Source of the DNA: Sanguinoderma infundibulare
Lineage: Eukaryota > Basidiomycota > Agaricomycetes > Polyporales > Polyporaceae
DNA: 64,000 bases
Direction of reading: 5' to 3'
Assembly (NCBI GenBank): GCA_032821775.1
Contig: JAVLRN010000010.1
Span: 186,001-250,000, forward strand
Under the pieces are notes generated by a model, which saw nothing but the letters and a program-made list of their open reading frames with translations, did not search any database and was not told the origin of the DNA. Below, in pieces: positions 11,066 through 21,304 of this stretch. Both the position numbers and the translations under genes were made by a program. The first letter of the stretch is position 1, and each line of letters begins with the position of its first letter.

Positions 11066-11641
11066 AATGCAAACAGAGGCTCATGAAGACTCGCGGAGGG
11101 CTTGCTCATGCGAGCCGGAGGTCTGGAGATTAACTTCTGCACTGGCGAGTATTTCGTGTATTGACGATGTAGATTCTAACTCACCACCCTCATATATACA
11201 GTTTCCCGCGTCGTTACATTAGGCACAGGCTTATGTGTAACTTATTGCTCATCCTCGACGCTTGTATCGATGACATGACACCACATTGGATGCATGATAT
11301 GCTGATTTTGACCTTTAATCCGGAGGTTCTGTACGAGGCTGAGCACCAACTTCAACTGGCGCCTATCCATTGCCATGAGCACTCTAACACCGCATAATTT
11401 GAAGCAATATTCCATGATTGAGGGACATTCATGAGCAATGACTTCAGGCGTGTCGCGTCGCGCAACTTGCGAGCCACAACCACTTATGTCACGTGATCGT
11501 GTTTCCCCTGAGTCTGGCTGGCGCGGCGGAGTTTGGGGTGCCAGCGACCTCCCGCCAGCGACTCGGACCTGCCATCTGCTCTTGATCTGCTCTATCGTTC
11601 GTCCTGCTCGCTATTCTTCGCTATGCCCAATCCAGCTTATC

Positions 11642-12155
11642 ATGACGACAGCACTACACTTTGTTGAGAGCAAGCAGTCCATAGTAGGATGGCCTTTCCG
11701 ATCCAGTCCTCTCGTACGCGGCGGCCTAGGATCAGTATTGGGATACCACAATGGAGAGCAGGATTCCAGCATTGGGGTTCTGAATGGGTTCATTTCGGTG
11801 TGTTCGTTCCCTGTCTCATTATTCGCAGCTAAGGTGAGAGCTTGTGTTCAGAGGCCAGGCGCAGCATGTCCCTCATGTGCCAAGGTGCGTTTACCGTGTT
11901 TTATATTCGTAGCCATCCTTAACTCGACCGGCATCAGAAGGGCGAAAATGGTGTCGAACCAAGTTATACACCGCAAGATGACTGTATTCTTCAACTCCAC
12001 GTCACGCCACCCATCCTACGCTGGCCATCCCGCGACAATGTTGCCCAATGGCTTAATCCTTGCTCAGAGGTATGTTTAACACCTTGGTTTGTAGGAACGG
12101 GGTCGCTGAAGTCGGTTCTGGTCTATAGGTCGTATCACCCTCAAGTTGTTCCTGA
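11642..12155 (+). CDS. Candidate three-exon unknown protein (left copy)
   Basis: A possible model has exons 11642-11884, 11938-12069 and 12129-12155, joined by 53-bp (GTGCGT...CAG) and 59-bp (GTATGT...TAG) introns that keep one frame for 133 residues. The middle region has a Cys-rich stretch (GAACPSCAKKGENG) and ends near QWLNPCSE. The Cys spacing faintly recalls Zn2-Cys6 proteins but is not convincing. The third exon adds only eight codons, so the 3' end is doubtful. No TATA box was noted and no homologue is known to me. It may instead be part of a decayed gene. Confidence 0.3.
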
Positions 12156-12436
12156 CTCAGACGGATCAAACGCAGAGTAACTCTGCGACTTGTACACGAC
12201 GGTGGTCTTCCAACGTCCACTTGCACTCCTGGCTCGTATCTTCCGTCAGCCGCAATGTTCAAACTACGAACCTCGTGACGCAAACACCCCCCTCACGATG
12301 GGTGCCTTCACGAGCCCAAGCAACCGCGGAATGGGGAGCCATGGGGCTACCCTGACCGTGCTCGGCAAGTGCGCGAAGCGGCAAGTCTCTTTCTCTCTCC
12401 TCAGTGCTTGAGGCTCCCGCTCATGCTCGTCCGTAT

Positions 12437-12915
12437 AAATGGGCCCGACTATCTGACGCGTTCGATCCCCATAAGATCCTCGACCCCAAGAAGCATTTCG
12501 GCTTGTGGACCGCAGATAATGGCAACCTTCCCTACTAGCAGCACAATATCGAGATCTGCCTCTGGTTCAGTGGTGAGAAAGTCCTTTAGGAGACGGTCTT
12601 CAAGTACGGTGAGCTCACTCAGGCGCAATACGACGACCCAAGCGGTATCGACTTTATGGAGCACAACGTCGCAGACGTAGTGCGCAGGCGTCTGGAGGAC
12701 TTGTCGGGGGCGCCGGGGAAACAGGTGCGCCCATTCACTGGCACCTATCACGGCATGCTCTCGGTGCACAACAACCGCAACGCCAAGCCGGTCAGGCTCG
12801 CTATCGATGATGTCGTAGGGTTCGATGGCGCTATGACGAAGCTGGACATGGAGATGAAGTCTCTCGGGCACCAAATCGAGGCGTCGTGTGGCGGGATTGG
12901 GATAACACTGCGTCG
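12437..12915 (+). pseudogene. Pseudogene of the unknown family also at 46039-46875 (left copy)
   Basis: The frame beginning KWARLSDAF carries two in-frame TAG stops (after GNLPY and after EKVL) but otherwise reads as protein to about 12915. Blocks such as KYGELTQAQYDD, RRRLEDLSG, VRPFTGTYHGMLSVHNNRN and AMTKLDMEMKSLGHQ match KYGETTQAQSDN, EHLEKLSG, VRPFTDEYEGMFLTYTNRN and AVMTKLDVEMKSLGHK of the open gene at 46039-46875. The identical right-arm copy at 35976-36454 carries the same two stops, so decay preceded duplication or homogenisation. The function of the family is unknown to me. Confidence 0.7.
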
Positions 12916-13850
12916 TGCGTGGCCCCACTTTTATCCCATAATTCGCTGTTGATAAACGGCTTTCCAATCTTCTAGGACATCAACACGCCGGAGTATTGGC
13001 TAGACTGTGCCTGTTGAACTCGCTGTCGTTCCGCCATTCCTATTGTCGTCGTGCGCCCATCCATACGTTCTTGTTCTGTTTGTCTTTCTATCGTCGTCTT
13101 TAGTTCTGTTCATTTTGTGGCGTATCTCAGGAAACATGTTTTTGAACATGCCTTTGGTTGTCGCGATTTTGTGCGCACCGCAATCTCTATCTGCGTTGTG
13201 GACAACAAAAGATGTATTATCGTGCACTTCGAGTTCTGGATTGAGGCGTGACCATCCATTCTAACGAGTGCGGTCGTGTGCTCCAGGGTGGAATGACGGA
13301 TATCCGTCGGCCATGCCAGATGTCAGGCGCTTCCACGGGTTCACGCTGTCAGTCGGCGCGCAGGATCCTGTTTTCTCTCAGAGCAACTATCAATAGGCAT
13401 GCCGTTGGGACACGCCTCCGGCCGAAGCACTGGAACTTATACTATTCCTGTTGGTGCGTAGTTAATCAGTGATGAGAGCCGTGACGATTTGCTGACTCGC
13501 TCTCAGACCTTCGATGCGTCGCGCGGTCCGACTTCACGTTTTCGCTACACCAAGCCGTCTATCTGAAGGTACGGCTAACTTTGATATTGCCACAACGGCT
13601 ACGCTCATAAAATTCGCAGAAAGCAATCCACAGTCATCGTACCGACAGAACCCATCTGGCGAAAGCTCACTGCCACACGTGCCACGACCCACAACGTAGA
13701 CCTTCGTTGCTTCAAATAGATGATGTCAAAACGGATTCAATATCCTCATCCCCCTTTTGTTCCAACCACGTTGGGCAATTTATATCTGCCTTCTCCCTCG
13801 ACGCATCCTCTCATCATCCTCGACCGCCGGCTCCCAGTGGCCCTCCCACC

Positions 13851-14247
13851 ATGTTTTCTCTTCACAGGTTACCTCCCACTTCGAGGAGGCACAAATTCTC
13901 GGATGAAGCGGCGGCTACCGTATCTCAAAAGGAGGGAGACGTGAAGGAGAAAGCAGCCGGAGATAGCATTTCGGAGGAGCTGCAAGCGGATCCTGCTACC
14001 GCGGCCGACCCAGGTCTCAACCCCGGCGACCTAACGCTAGAGGAAGGTTCGTACTGCTTCTCGGTTACTCGTATATTCCGAATGACGCTCACGATGCCGG
14101 GCAGATGCGGCAGGCGGCATGGGCCGCCATATGGGTATGTTCACCTGCACGCTCCTCGTGTAAGTTGGCTCCGACTCATCCCCCAAATCAGTGGACCACA
14201 TCTCACCGCTCTTCTCTCTAATGCAGCGTCGGTCGGATGGTCGGGAC
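13851..14247 (+). pseudogene. Truncated amino acid permease (5' exons only)
   Basis: Exons 1 (13851-14046) and 2 (14105-14159) and the first 21 bases of exon 3 (from 14227) match permease A at 32329-35040, apart from one intron substitution. The encoded piece is the cytosolic N-terminus with the conserved LNPGDLTLEE. Exon 2 encodes AAGGMGRHMGMFTCTLL, and exon 3 stops at VGRMVG. The duplication then ends and the frame runs into sequence flanking the BTB gene. None of the twelve expected membrane segments is complete. It cannot encode a transporter. Confidence 0.9.
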
Positions 14248-14261
14248 CGGTGTCATACATT

Positions 14262-15371
14262 CTAGCAAACAGACAGCAAACGGGGGGGAAACGACCATAT
14301 GCCGACTAGCAGCACTCCTGGTGGGACATAAGATCCCCTCACCGTTGAACCCGTCTCAGACATCAAATGCGAGCTCAACCTATCATGAAAGTATAAGGAA
14401 TGACCTGCCGAGAAGAGAACACGAAAACCCCTCACCTTCGAGATCGCCTCCTCGACCACGTCCTCGATCTTCCTTGCGAACCCAACAGCCTGCCCAAATA
14501 TCTTCGTCGCGCACGCGATGCACTCCGCTGCCGACACAAACACTGGCTCCAGCATCTCTGGGCTTGACGCCACGGCACCGTCAGGTCTCCCCTCGAGCTC
14601 GCGCCCGAGCCGATCGAGGTAGTCCAGCCACGACTGCCGGAGGTGGTACTCCGTGTCCCGCGCATAGTAGCACGCGGACTTGTTCTGGCAGTCCTTCGAC
14701 GCCCCGCTGCAGATCACAAGCATCTTCACCGTCTCCTCGTCCACCCAGGCCGGCACGATCTGCGCTTTGGAGCGCACGACGACCTCGCGCGCCGCCTGGC
14801 CGCACTTGTAGCGGTACTCGAGCAGGCGGTGGTATGCCTGCCCGGAGATGGCCGCGAGCTCGGGCACGTACTCGAACACGGGAGGGAGCGCGAGCGTGCG
14901 GCGTGCGGCGACGCGGGCGACGGAGGGGAGCCCGTACGCGCACGCGAGCGCGTACATGCTCAGCGGCTTGTTGTCGAGATGGTCGGTGCGGAGAAGGACG
15001 GCTTCCATGCGCTGGGTGACCCCCTCCACCGCGTACTTCTTCCCCGCTGCGAGCAGAGAGTGGACGTGCGCGAAGTCGATCGTCGGCTCGGGCGGGTGGT
15101 GGCACATGTAGATGATGCGCTCCCAGACCTCGGCCGGCTCTGCGACGTCTAGCGTTGGCTTATCGCTCGAGTCAGGGTTGCTGGTTTGTGGGAGGTAGGA
15201 AAGGTCGGCGAAGACGGGTGAGGCGTACGCGATGCTTTTGCGGTCGACGTGGAACTCGGTTCCGTCTGCGGTACGGATGACGAGGTCGCCGTACGCGCAG
15301 TCTCGATATGGCGCAGATGGAGGCTGGATCTTCTTTGCCTTTTCAGGCTCGAGTATTGGAGTAGCCATCAT
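14262..15371 (-). CDS. BTB/POZ domain protein (paralogue of 1569-2507)
   Basis: A single open exon of 369 codons, start 15371 (ATGATG; the second Met is equally possible). The BTB core lies at about residues 27-140: GDLVIRTADGTEFHVDRKSI and SLLAAGKKYAVEGV. Family C-terminal blocks follow (YALACAYGLPSVARVAARR, HRLLEYRYKCG, VVEEAISKVR). It aligns along its length with the protein at 1569-2507. The last about 45 residues after AISKVR have no counterpart there. The stop lies only about 15 bp from the inner breakpoint of the left arm, so the original 3' end may have been replaced when the duplication arrived, or a terminal intron is present. A TATAAAA box lies 60 bp upstream. Confidence 0.8.
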   Translation of the reverse strand: MMATPILEPEKAKKIQPPSAPYRDCAYGDLVIRTADGTEFHVDRKSIAYASPVFADLSYLPQTSNPDSSDKPTLDVAEPAEVWERIIYMCHHPPEPTIDFAHVHSLLAAGKKYAVEGVTQRMEAVLLRTDHLDNKPLSMYALACAYGLPSVARVAARRTLALPPVFEYVPELAAISGQAYHRLLEYRYKCGQAAREVVVRSKAQIVPAWVDEETVKMLVICSGASKDCQNKSACYYARDTEYHLRQSWLDYLDRLGRELEGRPDGAVASSPEMLEPVFVSAAECIACATKIFGQAVGFARKIEDVVEEAISKVRGFRVLFSAGHSLYFHDRLSSHLMSETGSTVRGSYVPPGVLLVGIWSFPPRLLSVC

Positions 15372-15430
15372 GGTTGTGATGGTACTATGGTGTGCGGGTG
15401 AATGATGCTGTTGGGATCGGTGGGCAGGTG

Positions 15431-15437
15431 TTTTATA
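15431..15437 (-). promoter_or_regulatory. TATA box (TATAAAA) of the BTB gene
   Basis: TATAAAA on the minus strand, 60 bp upstream of the BTB ATG at 15371, a normal fungal spacing. Confidence 0.65.
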
Positions 15438-16313
15438 CTGGTAAACGTTGACGCCTTGGTACTAGGATGAATGATAACTCGCCTTCTTTTCTGCATGCAG
15501 GGGAAGGCATCGACAACAGCAATGCTCTGACGGCACAGCCGAATGGATACGTTTACAACGTGCAGCGGCGGAGGGAGGGCTAAGAAGATGGGACTAGTAA
15601 CACAGAAGCAATGGGGGCAGCATAGCCTTGCACTGGAGAAGATAATAGTTAGCTAAGCTGCGCCTCAAGAAGCCCGGTGCATGTCTGTCCTCGATAGACA
15701 TGAAGCCCAGGTCCTCGCTAAACGAAAGAACCACGACACACCTCGCGCAGGACGCAAGGCGATGTCCACTTGCATTTCCATCCTGGTTTTCGTGAGCCCC
15801 TTTTGGGTGACCTGACTCGAGTCTGGTAGAAGGACACGAGACTTTCATGACGCAAACCAAATACTTCGTGGGCGCTGTATGGGCAGCCCCCTGTGGCAGA
15901 CTTTATCAATTCAGACCGGAGTCCGCATTCTCAAATGAACAGGTTCACTCACCATGCATTAACCGGGATTGCTCGATGTGCGCACAACCATGGAGTTTGC
16001 ATGGAATATCTGTGCGACTAATTCTCCGTACCACCACTCGCCTAGATATCTTAGATCAATACAAACCGTCCTGACATTATTCTTGAGCGAATCCTGCGTC
16101 GTCGAAGTGCTGTCTGTGTATTTAAGCAGGGTGCGGAGGGCGATGGTTCAAGCTCAAGGTTCCATGGGCGTCTGTCCTGTTCGCCTACGACGCCCACGAC
16201 AACCGGCTCCCAACCTCCTCCGCGCCCACAACTCTTCACCCATTCCACCGTCTCTATTGTTTCTGTTGCGCGACTTGGCTGGTTTCTTGGATCGCTTCTC
16301 GACTTCGGGAGTC
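15438..16313. other. Intergenic, no supported gene
   Basis: Lies between the divergent BTB and ArfGAP genes and carries both upstream regions. Only short unsupported ORFs are present. Confidence 0.5.
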
Positions 16314-18205
16314 ATGTCAATCAACAAGATAGCCGCGGAGCGGAACCAGCGAGCTCTGATGGAACTCGTCGGGGAACCCGGAAACGGTCAGCGCTCTTGC
16401 CCTAGATGACGGTGCCCTAGGGAAGCTCAAATGACATTTATAACTTGTATAGACGTTTGTGCAGACTGCAAGAATCGGAATCCACGCTGGGCATCCCATA
16501 ATCTCGGCATCTTCATCTGGTGAGTTTCCGCCTGTCGATCGTGTATCGTGAGATTCTCATGCGGCCGACGTTTGGCACGTAGCATGAATTGTGCTAGTAT
16601 TCATCGCAAGATGGGCACGCACATATCGAAGGTGTAGGTAGGGTCTCGTTCTGTGTGCGGTCTTGCAGCGTAACATTCTATCTGCAGGAAGAGTTTGACC
16701 ATGGACACCTGGACGAAAGAGCAAGTTGAGGTGCGCCTTCCTCACTTTCTTTGTTCATGTCTACTTGACTGTCCCGTACGCTAGTTCATGAAGTCAACGG
16801 GGAATGCAAAGTCCAACGCGCACTACAACCCCGATGAGACGAAGCATCCGCCACCCACGAACATGATTGACTCGGAGCGGGATAGCGATTTGGAGAAGTA
16901 CATCCGTTGTGAGCATATCTGTTGCTACTTCCTTTTTCTTCGAACCTCTGAATGCACGAAGCCAAGTACCAGTATAAATCTTTCGTCACTCGTTCCGCGC
17001 AAGTGGCTGCCCTACTTGGACCCTCGAGATCAGCGTCAAGTAGGCTTTCTACCTCGCCATCACATCGTTCAGCGACTATGCCCCCTCCAGCCTCATCGTC
17101 ATCATCCTCCCTATCGAAATCATCGCCCACACCCCCGCTTCCTGCGTCCTCAAATGCGCTGAGCACCAGTTCGGTCTCATCCGCTGCTGCACCTGCCCAA
17201 TTGCAACTTCAATCTCTGTCCCATTCTATCGCGCCTGCACCTCCCGCCTCACAACCCGCTACTATACCAGCTCAGACACAGCCGCAATTTCTGCAACGGT
17301 CGTCGACCTTACCCCTCCAGCAGCAGTCGCAGCAGCCGCAACAATTGAGCAACCCGGTCTGGGAAGACCTCGCACAACTCCAAACACCCGGAACGAACTC
17401 CTCCATTCCTTTACAATTCGCCTCCCTACCCACGATACAGCCTATGAGCGCACCCAACGCTGCTGGTCTCCCCGCGCCGAACCAGTTTTCTGGGCTCTCG
17501 ATGAACCCAAACAACCCCTTCCCCTCCATCCCGCAGCAACCGACAGGAGCTTTCCCTGGCGTCCCGACTCGGAGTTTGAGCCTCAACACCGGCTTGTCCA
17601 ACATGTCCATCGCCATGCCCGCGGCTACCCCGGCGATGTTTCAGCCCCAACCACCTATGGGCGGCCTCTCGACACCGACATTGCTTCTCCCGCAAACGAT
17701 GACACCCACGAGCCTCCTCCCGCCGACCACGAGCCCATTTATCCCGTCCTCCCTTCCACCTCCCGGGCTCGCCCTCGCCCAGCCCTTCACACCATCCTCG
17801 TTCGGCCAGCCCCTCCTCACCCCACAACCCCAGCCACAACCCCAAATGTCGATGTTCCAGCCTCAACCGCTCGGAAGCCCCTCTATATTCCAGGGTCAAC
17901 CGTTGGGCGTCGGGCAGTCGCCGCCGATGGGGAACCCGTTCGCTGCGATGCAAGGCTCGCCACAGCCGGGCGTCACGCCGTTCAGCTCGCCCCAACCACA
18001 GGCATTCGCGAGCTCGCCGTCACCTTCCGCGTTCATGCAGCAACAGCAACCTCAGCAGCAAATGTTCGGCCAGCCCAGTGCGGGGCTGGGAATGGGAATG
18101 GGAGGGGGGGCGGCGATGGCCGGCCCGGGGAATCCGTTTGGCGCGACGTGGGGGCAACAGCAAGGATTCCCGGGACAACAGCCGCAGCAGCAGTGGGGAA
18201 TGTGA
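16314..18205 (+). CDS. ArfGAP domain protein (SMAP/Age2-like)
   Basis: Six exons (16314-16386, 16453-16519, 16583-16633, 16688-16730, 16785-16908, 16962-18205) keep phase through five introns of 53-66 bp and encode 533 residues. The ArfGAP zinc finger is at about residues 26-55: CADCKNRNPRWASHNLGIFI, continuing CMNCASIHRKMGTHISKV. This supplies the four cysteines, the W(A)S motif and the catalytic Arg (IHRK). The domain continues through MDTWTKEQVEFMKSTGNAK and YIRSKYQYKSFV. Residues from about 150 onward are low-complexity, rich in Pro, Gln, Ser and Met, and end GQQPQQQWGM. ArfGAPs stimulate GTP hydrolysis by ARF at the Golgi and endosomes. The single N-terminal domain and Q/P-rich tail resemble yeast Age2 and metazoan SMAP proteins. 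The tail may bind clathrin or adaptors, which is an inference. Confidence 0.92.
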
Positions 18206-19006
18206 GTGTTCGATGAGATGTGATATAGGAAGGGAGTAGGAGGATGAAGGGGTGAGATATGACGGCGCGAAGCTGCGGTCTGTTTCATTCGTCTGGATAT
18301 CGTTTTCGCGGTGTACATGCACACATACGTATACAGTCACTTCGCTGTGAGGACGCTATAGTACACAATGCTACACGCTTGCTAATCACGGAGGAGGGTG
18401 GTCCCCGTTGTGGACGTGCTACCTCTATCTTAAAGCTTGGTCACTCATGTATTGACGGGTCGGTGAAGAAGCTGCGAGGTCGACATGACGAGAATGGTCC
18501 ACTGCATTAGGCTGAGCATCTTCGTCGTAATACATGGCATCCAGAGCATGAAAAGACTAGCTCGGGCATACTCGGAGGCTCAGCCGGTGTCGACGGGTTG
18601 AACTGTTCGAGCACACTGGTAGCTGAAAGGCAATATAATGGGCACAACGAAAATGGAGAATCGTGATGTGTTGCGGTCTACGAGTCATACAGTCGCTTTC
18701 CAGATATCAAAGACATATCCTCCCCTCGATCATGGTTCATGACTACTGTGCCATAGTTTCGACATTTTCTGCACTATCTGTGAACCATGTATTGAAACAA
18801 TCTATCAATCCCTTGCTTTTCTTCTCGGCCCTGTCGTCGTCGATAATGTCTAATACACCTTACATCAAAATCCAAATTCGGCCGTACTGACAGCGCAATA
18901 ACTCACGTGTTTCGGAGAAAGGGCACCATATCCCTGCCCTCGCACAATATCTCTCAACTTGATGACACTGGTGCAGAGAAGCTTGGTATCCCTTGAACGT
19001 CTCGTG
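18206..19006. other. Intergenic between convergent genes
   Basis: Contains the 3' ends of the ArfGAP and kinase-like genes. AT-richer than the flanks. Nothing else is supported. Confidence 0.6.
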
Positions 19007-19688
19007 TCAAGGTGCCTCGCATTCATGGGCTACGCAGTATCCAAAGTCGATCAGCCTGGGCTTCTGGTCCCGGGGGTGCATCAAGATGTCTCCGAAGCGC
19101 AATGACAAAAAGTGTTGAACACCTGCTTTGTGCATCTCCAGGAGTGCCTCCAATATAGCCTGCCTGTTTCCCAATCGTTATGAATTGAGATGGTGGCGCA
19201 GTGCAGGACCATGTGTGGACATACCTGACTTCAGCTGTGTGACGCTTGAAATCCTGAGGCAGCAACGACTCTCCGCAGTACTCCATTAGGAGGACCTTTA
19301 TTTCCCCATCTCCGGTCTCTCCCTCGAAGAGACCGTAGAATATAGGGACCACCCTGCCTTGGAGGTCACGAAGGAAGACTTCGTAGCATCGAGCTTCTTC
19401 GAGTAACGCAGTCGCTTCATTCTCGTTGTATGCCACCTTGCAGACGACGTCCTTGGGCTGGGCTTGGCCTTCCAGGCTCAATTTAGCCTCGAAAATCCGA
19501 GCACCTTCTCTCGAGGACATGATGTCTTCGAGCTTCACGGAACCATGACCAGACCCAGGCAGGTCTGATTCAAGCTCGAGAGCGCGACGAGCAAGAGAGC
19601 AGGTCTCGGCCTCTTCCTTAGTTAAGGCCTCGGGTATGACCTTCTCGGAAGCATATGGGAAGCCAAGGGTGGCTAAATCGAAGCGCAT
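19007..19688 (-). CDS. Small protein-kinase-like protein, probably catalytically inactive
   Basis: Two exons (19688-19225 and 19163-19007) flank a 61-bp GTATGT...CAG intron and give about 206 residues, far shorter than a full kinase. Kinase-like elements in order are KDVVCKVAY (position of the ATP-binding Lys), a helix with EEARCYEVFLRDLQGR, VLLMEYCGESL as hinge, EMHKAGVQH as the start of a catalytic loop, and PRLIDFGYC resembling DFG. The Asp expected just after the loop His is missing (HFLSLRFGDIL). No activation segment or C-lobe follows and the protein stops at AHECEAP. Such short kinase-like genes are common in Agaricomycetes and their role is unknown. The start at 19688 (MRFDLATLGF) is preferred, because the upstream in-frame stretch to 19853 reads like leader sequence. 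Confidence 0.75.
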
Positions 19689-19925
19689 GATGCAGAATTG
19701 AAGATACGGTGGAGAGACGATAAGACGGGAGTGTGCGGAGAGGATGGGATGACAGTGACGATGCGGTCGACCATAGACTCTGTTGGATCGATGTACTGTG
19801 GTATCAGACCTAGAGTCACTTTTCCGCGAGAAGTTGTCACGTTCGGGAAGCACAAGTCGATGGAATCAATCTTTCGGGATGGTTCCGAGTCGAAAGATTC
19901 ACCGTACCATCTTCAGATCTAGGCT

Positions 19926-21059
19926 CTACTGCAGTACGCCCTGCTCATCGCCGTTATCCCCACCCTGGATCCTCTCCGTCTTCTTCTCGCACCGCACGAT
20001 CCGCCTTACCCTCTCTAAAACCTCCCTCTGCCTCTCCACCCCAGCCTCGACCACGTCCGCCAGCAGCATCGCCGCGTCCTCGACGTCCCGCCTGCGTATC
20101 CGCGGGCCCCAGATGCTATGCCGGTACGTATCGACCAGCCTCACGCGCTCCAGTGCGCTGTCCCATGAACGCGCGACCATCGCCGCGACGGCGCTTGGGG
20201 GAAGGAGCGTTGCCTGCCCGATGTAGAGTGTGCGCAGTCTCGGGAGGGGCGGGAGGAGCGGCGCGTCGGAGAAGGACGTGTGCCAGCCGAGCTCGTCGGA
20301 CGGGAAGGACATGTTCGTGAGCGTGATGTGCTCGACGGCCGTCCAGGTGCTGATGGCGCGGCCGAGGTGATACGTCGCCGAGGCTACGATCTGTACAGAC
20401 ACGAGGATAGGACAAGTTTCATACTTCATGAGTGCGGGACGCGGGAGAAGAGCGCGCACTTACCGCGGTCGAGAAGTGGTGCTCTGGGTCAGGACCCCTC
20501 CACACGAAGGCCTTCGGGCTGCGCGCATGATAGAGAAGGGATGAGGATGGGATGCCTGTGAACAAGGACGGTCACGCGCGCAGCGTATTTGAGAAGCTCA
20601 CTTTGCGAGAGCCAGCGCCTCGTAGATGTAGCTCAGGTGCGGGTTGCCACTATGCGAGTGCAAGCGCAGGGATAGAAGTTCCAACGGCACCTTCCCGTTG
20701 TCTGCGAAAGACCCGTCCACACCACACCCGCCGATATCTGCATCTCCTCGCGAAGTCATTATCGAGCTCAGACATCGTCGGAGCGCGGCGGCCATATGCT
20801 TGAAGATCTCGAAGTCGGCCGAGCCGCCCGCAAGCGTTATCGCGAGCGTTCTGGGAGCGCATTCAAGCTGGGTGGTGCCCTCAGAGAAGAGGATGAGTTG
20901 GGTGATCGAGCGGAAGTCAAGGTCTGCGTGAAGAAGGGGTTGGCCGAGTCGGAAGAACGCCTTGTTGACACATAGGAGCTCCCCTAGACGGGGGTGGACG
21001 CGAAGCGCGAACACCATAATTTCCCGCAAAAGTTCGAAGGGCACAGTCGCAAGAGACAT
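19926..21059 (-). CDS. F-box-like protein
   Basis: Three exons (21059-20602, 20518-20464, 20390-19926) with introns of 83 and 73 bp encode 325 residues. The N-terminus matches an F-box pattern (LATVPFELLREIMVFAL, then LCVNKAFFRLGQPLL). The remainder has Leu-spaced segments (PKAFVWRG, EHITLTNMSF, PRLRTLYIGQA) typical of the fungal F-box-like proteins that carry degenerate leucine repeats, ending in a charged helix. F-box proteins usually recruit substrates to SCF ubiquitin ligases, but the target here is unknown. An in-frame Met at 21080 is an alternative start. The gene lies 3' of MRE11 on the same strand. Confidence 0.75.
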
Positions 21060-21304
21060 CAGGGCGTGCAGAAGACGCAAGCGAGAGGCGAGGGTGGCTG
21101 AGTGTTGCAGACTTCGGCGACAGGTCTTGTATTTGCACTGGGGTGCCTGGCGCTAAAACCGGACTTGTCCCCCGCAGTCTCCGGACGCCGCCGGAAGGCA
21201 GGTCCGCAAAGGTCACAGGAATTGACAGAACTCAAAATGCAATGCATACCGGCTGTACGATACACAAGAAGAGCTGCGACACAACATCCGAACGTGCACC
21301 CAAA

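Larger units (their letters stand above)
5295..14247 (+). repeat. Left arm of a large inverted duplication
   Basis: The reverse complement of this segment is found at 34644-43500. The shared sequence begins at TGACGGAAACAATG (5295 versus 43500) and ends inside permease exon 3 (14247 versus 34644). Beyond these points the sequences differ abruptly. Between 6522 and 14247 the mirrored coordinates sum to 48891 throughout, and only three substitutions were noticed. Between 5295 and 6520 there are many substitutions and several indels, including about 85 bp in HMG-CoA lyase intron 1. No terminal repeats or target-site duplication were recognised at the edges. Confidence 0.95.

Noticed and set aside
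11700..11730. GTACGAGAGGAC on the minus strand, resembling the rRNA sarcin-ricin loop
   Set aside because: Only about a dozen bases match and the flanks do not resemble LSU rRNA.
13000..13260. Hydrophobic 85-codon ORF (13007-13264) resembling a membrane peptide
   Set aside because: It is a T-rich tract downstream of a pseudogene, read alike in two frames, and looks like a 3' flank.
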